A stretch of 64,000 bases of DNA from JADJEK01 sp052034255. GTDB taxonomy: Bacteria; Planctomycetota; B15-G4; JADJEK01. Positions within the stretch are counted from its first letter, which is position 1. Each line of letters begins with the position of its first letter. This document shows, piece by piece, positions 59,096 through 64,000 of the stretch. The stretch is from assembly GCA_052034255.1 (NCBI GenBank), contig JBPOIU010000067.1:41724-105723 (forward strand), read 5' to 3'. Both the position numbers and the translations under genes were made by a program. The notes under the pieces are model-generated. The model made no database searches. It was given only the letters and a program-made list of their open reading frames with translations, and was not told the origin of the DNA.

Positions 59096-59515
59096 TCACG
59101 GCAGCGTGCCGGTCGTCACTGCGGCGCGCAGCACGGTGTGCGCGCGCTCCGCGTGTTCCTGTGCGACGAACACGTGGTCGCGTGCGTACGCCGCGATGGC
59201 GCCGAGCGGGATTCGCTGCGCTGCGAGCAACGTCGTGACCTTGGCCAGGAAGCCGACCACGGTCCACGGCATCTGCGGCACGAACGTGATCACGCGATAG
59301 GGTTGCGGCTCGCGTTCCGCGCGTGCGAGCAGGTGGCCGAGTGCGGCGGCCGTGGTCTCGTCGACGACCAGCGACAGCCCATCGTCCTCGCGCGTCGCTG
59401 CGGTGAAGCCCGAAGCGCGCGACGCGAGCGACGACCACACGATCGCGGCGTCGGCCGGAGGCACGCGTAGCACGACGTAGCGCTCCGCGCGCAGGACGAC
59501 GTCCGCGGGATCCAC
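59096..59515 (-). CDS. ACT-domain protein (amino-acid-binding regulator)
   Basis: A 139-residue protein with two ACT-like halves. The second is clear: YRVITFVPQMPWTVVGFLAK followed by VTTLLAAQRIPLGAIAAYAR and DHVFVAQEHAERA, the pattern of the CASTOR/ACT_7 type. ACT domains bind amino acids. It starts with GTG 7 bases after the branched-chain aminotransferase gene, so sensing of branched-chain amino acids is a reasonable guess. No Shine-Dalgarno is obvious, suggesting coupling to ilvE translation. Confidence 0.78.
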   Translation of the reverse strand: MDPADVVLRAERYVVLRVPPADAAIVWSSLASRASGFTAATREDDGLSLVVDETTAAALGHLLARAEREPQPYRVITFVPQMPWTVVGFLAKVTTLLAAQRIPLGAIAAYARDHVFVAQEHAERAHTVLRAAVTTGTLP

Positions 59516-59522
59516 GCGCGGC

Positions 59523-60482
59523 TCAGCGCTTCGGGATCGGGGTCAGCCACTGGCTCTTGCTGGCGTCGCGACCACGGACGACGTCCTGGTACGCGGCCAT
59601 CAGCGCGCGCGTGACCGGTCCGGGCTTGCCGGCGCCGATCGTGCGGCCTTCGACCTCACGAACCGGCGTGACCTCGGCCGCCGTGCCGGTCAGGAAGATC
59701 TCGTCCGCGCAGTACAGCTCGTCGCGGCCGAAGTTCGTCTCGACCACCGTGATGCCGAGCTGCGACGCGCGCTCGCGCGCGAGTTCGAGCACCGAAGCGC
59801 GCGTGATGCCCGCGAGGATCGACGTCGACAGCGGCGGCGTCTTCAGGATGCCGTCGCGCAGCATGAAGATGTTCTCGCCGGTGCCTTCGGTGATGTGGCC
59901 GTTGTGGTCGACGAGCAGCGCTTCGTCGTAGCCCGCGAGCTGCGCCGCGCGTTTCGCGAGCACCGAGTTCACGTACTGGCCGCAGATCTTGCCCTTCGGC
60001 AGGTTGCTCGTCTGCGGGATGCGCGACAGCGAGCTGACGCAACAGCGAATGCCCTTCGCGAGGCCTTCCTCGCCCATGTACGCACCCCACGGGAACGACC
60101 CCACGGCGGCGCGGATCTTGTTCGACGTCGAGCCGATGCCGAGCGGGCCTTCGCCGAGCCAAATCAGTGGGCGCAGGTAACAGGCGTCGACGCCGCTCTC
60201 GCGCACGACCGCGACGCAGGCGTCCTCGAGCTGCGCCTGCGAGAACGGCGGCTCCATCAAACACATGCGCGACGAGTCGATCAGACGACGGATGTGCTCC
60301 TTCAGGCGGAAGATCGCCGGGGTCCCGTTCTCCTGCGTGTAACAACGCACGCCTTCGAACACGCCGACGCCGTAATGCAGCGCGTGGGTGAAGAAATGGA
60401 ACGTGGCCTGTTCGGTCGCGATGACCTGTCCGTCGAGCCAGAGCTTCGGCAACGGCTGGAAGGACTGCGGTGCTTTCGACAT
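59523..60482 (-). CDS. ilvE: Branched-chain amino acid aminotransferase
   Basis: A 319-residue class IV PLP aminotransferase for the last step of leucine, isoleucine and valine synthesis. Motifs include HALHYGVGVFEGVRCY, YLRPLIWLGEGPLGIG, the PLP-lysine region KGKICGQYVNSVLAKRAA, GYDEALLVDHNGHITEGTGE and ELYCADEIFLTGTAAEVTPV. Length matches IlvE (about 300-310). It heads the minus-strand operon ilvE-ACT-(channel-DUF1015-lpxB), facing a divergent gene across 124 bases. Confidence 0.95.
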   Translation of the reverse strand: MSKAPQSFQPLPKLWLDGQVIATEQATFHFFTHALHYGVGVFEGVRCYTQENGTPAIFRLKEHIRRLIDSSRMCLMEPPFSQAQLEDACVAVVRESGVDACYLRPLIWLGEGPLGIGSTSNKIRAAVGSFPWGAYMGEEGLAKGIRCCVSSLSRIPQTSNLPKGKICGQYVNSVLAKRAAQLAGYDEALLVDHNGHITEGTGENIFMLRDGILKTPPLSTSILAGITRASVLELARERASQLGITVVETNFGRDELYCADEIFLTGTAAEVTPVREVEGRTIGAGKPGPVTRALMAAYQDVVRGRDASKSQWLTPIPKR

Positions 60483-60606
60483 GGTCGATTCCGGGTGAGG
60501 GGGAGCCGTGGAACTCTACGGGTCGCCGTCGCCGCGGTAAAGCCGCCCACGCCGCCCTGCGACCGAGACTTGCGGCGACGCACGACAACGGCCAGACTCG
60601 GCGGCG

Positions 60607-61374
60607 ATGGCCGCCTCCAAGAAGAAACCTCCCGTCGCCCGATTCGAAGACGCTCCGACGTTGTCCGGTAAGGACTTCCTCGCGTTCGAACGCCATAAGT
60701 GGAGCGACCCGGAGGCAAACGCCGAGCGACTGCTGTTGAAGCGCAAGCTGGCGGCGATCGGGGCCCCGATCCACTCCGTCCTGGCCGCGCATGGGGCGGA
60801 TCTGACGTTGCGGACGTCGATCCACAACCCGTTCAAGTTCAACGGGAACCGCGTCGATTCGCTGTGGCTGTACTTCGCGCCCTCGGATGCCGCGAAGAAA
60901 CCGTTGCGCGATCTCCTCGGCGTGGAGTTCGAATCCGACACCGACGCGTCGTACGTCCATGCGAACTTGGTGTTCGAGATCGATTTCCACGGCGTGAACA
61001 TGGGACTGCGCGTGCACGAGCGCGCGTGGTGGGACGTCGCGAACGCCAAACGTCGCTGCGGCGAACGCGCCGGAGCGGAGGAGTTCGCGCGTCGCTTGAA
61101 CGAGGTTCGCGGCGGCTATGCGCTGCGCTTGCATGACTGGAAGCAGGAGTACCGCTGCGGCGCTCTGAAATGGGACGACCTGCTCGGGTACTTCCGCTAT
61201 TGCGAGCCGGGGCAGCACCGGATGCTCGTCTGGAAGTCGTTGAAGAAAGACGATCCGCGCCTGTTCGAGCCCGGCTTCGTCGCGACGGTCGCCGATGAGT
61301 TCGCCAGTTTCCTGCCCGTCTACGACTGGTTGCTGTGGTCGCCGCAGAACAACCACTTGCTCGGGAGTCGCTGA
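60607..61374 (+). CDS. Conserved hypothetical protein
   Basis: A 255-residue soluble protein I do not recognise. It begins with a basic, Lys/Pro-rich tail (MAASKKKPPVARFEDAPTL), then a compact mixed domain with TSIHNPFKFNGNRVDSLWLY, VHANLVFEIDFHGVNMGLRV and a tryptophan-rich end (FLPVYDWLLWSPQNNHLL). No signal peptide or membrane segment. Its stop overlaps the ATG of the lipoprotein gene (TGATG), indicating translational coupling, so the two may share a pathway. Composition and codon use are like its neighbours, which supports a real gene. Confidence 0.65.
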   Translation: MAASKKKPPVARFEDAPTLSGKDFLAFERHKWSDPEANAERLLLKRKLAAIGAPIHSVLAAHGADLTLRTSIHNPFKFNGNRVDSLWLYFAPSDAAKKPLRDLLGVEFESDTDASYVHANLVFEIDFHGVNMGLRVHERAWWDVANAKRRCGERAGAEEFARRLNEVRGGYALRLHDWKQEYRCGALKWDDLLGYFRYCEPGQHRMLVWKSLKKDDPRLFEPGFVATVADEFASFLPVYDWLLWSPQNNHLLGSR

Positions 61375-62852
61375 TGGTTCGCGCCGTTCCATGGCTGTTG
61401 TGCGCAGTGGCGTTGCTCGTGGGCTGCGGCGAGGACAAACGCACGGCGCGTGAACACCATCCGGTCGTGATCGTCGGCTTCGACGGCATGGAGTGGCGCA
61501 TCGCCGCGCCGTTGATCCGCGATGGGCGCATGCCGCAGTTGAAGGCGCTGATCGAACGCGGCTCGGCCGGCTACCTCTACACCGAGAAGCCCGCGCTCTC
61601 GCCGGTGTGTTGGACGTCGATCGCGACCGGCATGCGCAAGGCCGAGCACGGCATCGACAACTTCCTCGATCCGACCGGTACGCCGTACACCTCTGTGCAG
61701 CGGCGCACGAAGGCGCTGTGGAACATCGCGAGCGACTACGGGCTGCAGACGCTGTGCGTGGGCTGGTGGGTGACCTGGCCCGCCGAAGAGATCGCGGGCT
61801 TCATGGTCGCGCCGTATTCGACGGCGGGGCAGAACGCATTCAACTGGAAGGGAAGCGTGCGCAAGGACCTGCCCGATCAGACCTGGCCGCGCGCCCTGTT
61901 CCAGGACGTCGTGCCGATCGTCGAGGCGGTGCGCGCGAGCGGCCAACTGGAGACCGTCGCGGCGTCGTACTTCAATGTTCCAGTGCGCGCCGGACTCGAC
62001 GACGTCGAGAAGAAGCTGCTGGCGCAGACGCTGTGGTCGGTCGAAGCCGACGAGATCTACCTGCGCGTGGTCCAGAACATGCAAAAGCGCGGCGACGTGA
62101 AGCCCGACCTGACGATGACGTACTTCGGCTGCACCGACGTCGTCAGTCATCGCTTCTGGCGCTACATGGAGCCCGGCGCGTTCAAGTACTCGATCCCGGC
62201 CGAGAAGGTCGAGGAGTTCAAGGACGCCATCGCGAACAGCTACGAGCAAGCGGATCGCATCCTCGGCGAGGTCTTGGCCGGCGCGCCCGCGAACGCGAAC
62301 GTGATCGTGTGTTCGGACCACGGCTTCCACGCGGAGTTCGTGACTCAACCTCATCCCGAAGGACTCTCCGGGCACCATCTCGACGGTCCGCCCGGAATCG
62401 TCGCGATGGCCGGACCCGACGTCGTCGCCGGCTTCGGCACGAAGGCGATCCTCGAGGGCAAAGGGCGTATCGAAGACGCCGGCTACATCTACGACGTGAC
62501 GCCCGTCGTGCTGACGTTGCTCGGCGTTCCGATCGGCCGCGACATGCAGTCGCCCGATGGTGGACCGCTGGCGAAGCACATGTTGCGCAAGGAACTGCGC
62601 GAGTCCGCACGCGGCTACAGCGTGCGGACCCACGACGAAGGCTTCCGCCGGGCGCAAGCGCGCGCGCCGGAGGTCGACGCCAAGGTCCTCGACGACGCCA
62701 ACCGAGCGCTCGCTGAGCTTGGCTACCTCGGAGTTGGCGCTTCCGACGAAGACGAGCGGACGCGCCCGCCAGCGAAACCGGCGACCGTCGACGAGTCCAA
62801 AGACGCGACGAAGCCGAAGGACGGCGAGCAGACGCCGCCTGCGGGCAAGTGA
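61374..62852 (+). CDS. Lipoprotein phosphodiesterase of the alkaline phosphatase superfamily
   Basis: A 492-residue lipoprotein. The ATG at 61374 (GGGAG upstream) opens a lipoprotein signal peptide ending in the lipobox LVGC (VPWLLCAVALLVGCGED). The rest is a type I phosphodiesterase/nucleotide pyrophosphatase fold. VVIVGFDGMEWR carries the first metal aspartate, ALSPVCWTSIATG the catalytic Thr/Ser region, TYFGCTDVVSHRFWRY and VIVCSDHGFH further metal ligands, and GHHLDGPPGIVAMAGP the late histidine. Family members cleave phosphodiester or pyrophosphate bonds or transfer phospho-groups. The substrate is unknown; location is the outer or inner membrane facing the periplasm. A low-complexity Lys/Asp/Pro tail closes it. 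Confidence 0.86.
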   Translation: MVRAVPWLLCAVALLVGCGEDKRTAREHHPVVIVGFDGMEWRIAAPLIRDGRMPQLKALIERGSAGYLYTEKPALSPVCWTSIATGMRKAEHGIDNFLDPTGTPYTSVQRRTKALWNIASDYGLQTLCVGWWVTWPAEEIAGFMVAPYSTAGQNAFNWKGSVRKDLPDQTWPRALFQDVVPIVEAVRASGQLETVAASYFNVPVRAGLDDVEKKLLAQTLWSVEADEIYLRVVQNMQKRGDVKPDLTMTYFGCTDVVSHRFWRYMEPGAFKYSIPAEKVEEFKDAIANSYEQADRILGEVLAGAPANANVIVCSDHGFHAEFVTQPHPEGLSGHHLDGPPGIVAMAGPDVVAGFGTKAILEGKGRIEDAGYIYDVTPVVLTLLGVPIGRDMQSPDGGPLAKHMLRKELRESARGYSVRTHDEGFRRAQARAPEVDAKVLDDANRALAELGYLGVGASDEDERTRPPAKPATVDESKDATKPKDGEQTPPAGK

Positions 62853-63068
62853 CCGAGCGCGCGGCGCGGCACACGAACTCTCGCCGCCGACCGCGTGTGG
62901 AACTCGGAACGCATGGCTATCAGCCGGCCGGTCCCGCGGACTGCGCCAGTCCCGATCTGCCGTGCGGTGGGCAATTCCATCCACGAGGGTCGTTGCGGTG
63001 AGTCGTGGCCAAGACGACGGTGGCGACGCGTTCTCGCGGCGTCGAGGGTCGAATCGAGTGTCGAAACT

Positions 63069-63108
63069 TTGGCACAGGGATTGAGCCCGGTTCAGCCGAT
63101 CCTAGAGT
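63069..63108 (+). promoter_or_regulatory. Overlapping sigma54-like and sigma70-like promoter signals for clpP
   Basis: TTGGCACAGGGATTGA (63069-63084) fits the -24/-12 pattern TTGGCAC-N5-TTGCW with GA instead of GC at -12. Overlapping it, TTGAGC (63081-63086), a 16-base spacer and TAGAGT (63103-63108) form a sigma70-type promoter. clpP starts 27 bases after the latter. The rest of 62853-63135 shows nothing else clear. Confidence 0.45.
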
Positions 63109-63135
63109 CAGAGTGTCATTGCACGGGAGTTCGCG

Positions 63136-63792
63136 ATGTCTCAGCAGTCCATTCGCAATACCGCACGCTCGATCGTCCTCGACGAGGACGATGACGAGGA
63201 CGACAAGGGTTGTGGCCACACTCCGCCGGCCAACAAGCAGGATTACGGCGCGCTGCTCTCGCAGAAGATGGTCGAGGCGCGGACGATCCTGATCGCGAAG
63301 CCCGTCGACAAGGAACTGATGGAGAAGGTGACGGCGCAGCTGCTCGTGCTGTCGCACCTGGATCCGAACAAGACCATCACCGTGTACGTGAACTCGCCGG
63401 GCGGCGACGCCGACTCGGGGTTCGCGATCTACGACATGATGCGTTTCGTCAAAGCGCCGGTCCGGACGGTCTGCGCCGGGTTGTGCGCGTCGGCGGGCAT
63501 CATCATCTTCCTCGGCGGCGAGAAGGGGCAGCGCTACTCGCTGCCGAGCTCGCGCTTCCTGATCCACCAGCCGTCGACTGCGGCGTCGGGACAAGCGTCC
63601 GACATCGAGATCACCGCGCGCGAGATCGTGAAGATCCGCGACAAGTACAACGAGATCGTCTCGGTCGAGACTGGCAAGCCGTCGAAGCAGATCCTGAAGG
63701 ACGCGAACCGCGACTTCTGGCTGTCGGCGGCGGAGGCCAAGGACTACGGCCTCGTCGACAAGATCGTGACGAATCAGGGGGAAATGGACTGA
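63136..63792 (+). CDS. clpP: ATP-dependent Clp protease proteolytic subunit
   Basis: A 218-residue ClpP. The catalytic serine is in CAGLCASAGIIIF, the histidine in RFLIHQPST and the aspartate probably in the RDFWLSAAEAKDYGLVD region. VYVNSPGGDADSGFAIYD forms the handle and oxyanion region. The N-terminus carries an acidic extension (about residues 14-24, LDEDDDEDDKG) not usual for the axial-loop region, so ATPase docking may differ. GGGAG lies upstream of the ATG. No clpX or tig is next to it within the window. An ATG overlapping the stop (TGATG) begins another open frame. Confidence 0.95.
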   Translation: MSQQSIRNTARSIVLDEDDDEDDKGCGHTPPANKQDYGALLSQKMVEARTILIAKPVDKELMEKVTAQLLVLSHLDPNKTITVYVNSPGGDADSGFAIYDMMRFVKAPVRTVCAGLCASAGIIIFLGGEKGQRYSLPSSRFLIHQPSTAASGQASDIEITAREIVKIRDKYNEIVSVETGKPSKQILKDANRDFWLSAAEAKDYGLVDKIVTNQGEMD

Positions 63793-64000
63793 TGGCCTGT
63801 GCGGCCGGCACCAGGGGGCCGCAAGGCGGCGGCCCCCTGGACCCCCGCGCCTTGGAACCGCAGGGCTACGCCGAACGGCTGAAGGAACGGGGCTCGGCCT
63901 GCGCGGCGGCCCCCTCGAAGCGCAGTCCGCGCGCTTGGTGGGCGTACGGCCCGGGCGTTGACCGCCTCCCCCCGCCGTCGTCGGCCAGCTGGCCGACGAC
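63792..64000 (+). CDS. Possible start of a further gene coupled to clpP (truncated by window edge)
   Basis: The ATG overlaps the clpP stop and the frame stays open to the window end (about 69 codons: MACAAGTRGPQGGGPLDPRA, then LEPQGYAERLKERGSACAAA). Composition is Pro/Ala/Gly-rich, with two strong hairpins inside it, so it may be non-coding. No family recognised. Confidence 0.25.
   Translation, partial: MACAAGTRGPQGGGPLDPRALEPQGYAERLKERGSACAAAPSKRSPRAWWAYGPGVDRLPPPSSASWPT
63811..63840 (+). terminator. GC-rich hairpin after clpP
   Basis: CCAGGGGGCCGC (63811-63822) and GCGGCCCCCTGG (63829-63840) pair perfectly over 12 bases around AAGGCG. No U-run follows. It lies 19 bases after the clpP stop, so it could terminate or stabilise the clpP mRNA 3' end. 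Confidence 0.5.
63977..64000. repeat. 24-base perfect palindrome at the window edge
   Basis: GTCGTCGGCCAG (63977-63988) is followed directly by its reverse complement CTGGCCGACGAC (63989-64000) with no spacer. Whether the symmetry extends past the window cannot be seen. Confidence 0.6.

Overview
The window reads as one contiguous stretch of chromosome from a high-GC, Gram-negative-type bacterium. The best fit is a deep-branching member of Planctomycetota, which is inference from gene content and style. The supporting content is a Hanks-type kinase with a long extracytoplasmic tail, an FHA-GAF-sigma54 activator, secreted NPCBM and carboxypeptidase-regulatory proteins, small single-pass membrane proteins and a bacterial microcompartment (BMC) locus. 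It also carries lipid A and heptose genes (lpxB, a lpxL-like acyltransferase, hldE), lnt, an RND pump with its adaptor, and a complete rod elongation machine (mreB, mreC, mreD, PBP2, rodA). An outer membrane and a peptidoglycan elongasome are therefore both encoded. I see no rRNA, CRISPR array, insertion sequence or phage gene, and one tRNA.

Layout. 1-11.2 kb: a secreted NPCBM protein, radC, a phosphoesterase, yidC, then nrdR, a degenerate anaerobic-RNR-like ATP-cone protein and smc, the last three tightly linked. 11.2-14.1 kb: a gene-free regulatory stretch with a strong terminator, then a lipid A acyltransferase gene overlapping hldE. 14.4-23.1 kb: a sigma54 activator, then three linked genes for a secreted pseudo-protease, a transmembrane Ser/Thr kinase and a secreted helical-repeat protein. 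23.3-25.4 kb (minus): a membrane-anchored protein with carboxypeptidase-regulatory repeats. 25.9-29.1 kb: a membrane zinc protease, a cyclodeaminase-family protein and gpmI, followed by tRNA-Ala(CGC) on the minus strand. 29.4-34.5 kb (minus): RND pump and adaptor. 34.8-38.9 kb: moeA, lnt and two small membrane proteins. 39.1-47.0 kb: mreB-mreC-mreD-PBP2-rodA and a class III CoA-transferase. 47.1-50.9 kb: the BMC locus. 51.0-52.9 kb: an ECF sigma factor and its membrane anti-sigma factor. 53.0-60.5 kb (minus): lpxB, a DUF1015 protein, a giant MscS-type channel, an ACT-domain protein and ilvE. 60.6-64 kb: an unknown protein, a lipoprotein phosphodiesterase, clpP and possibly the start of another gene.

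The most interesting system is the BMC locus. It encodes two near-identical hexameric shell proteins flanking a CoA-acylating aldehyde dehydrogenase, two tandem-domain (trimeric) shell proteins that resemble the Haliangium ochraceum shell building blocks of unknown function, and a short protein with an EutT-N-like module. No pentamer (EutN/CcmL), no PduL-type phosphotransacylase and no aldehyde-generating signature enzyme is present in the window. A class III CoA-transferase lies just upstream and an ECF sigma/anti-sigma pair just downstream. Second in interest is nrdR overlapping a class III ribonucleotide-reductase-like protein that keeps two ATP cones but lacks a glycyl-radical motif and zinc cysteines. 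Third is a roughly 49-nt intergenic repeat found at the same distance after two different stop codons.

Starts were chosen by Shine-Dalgarno spacing, signal peptides, family N-termini and overlap with the preceding gene. Functions come from recognising motifs by eye; no database search was run.
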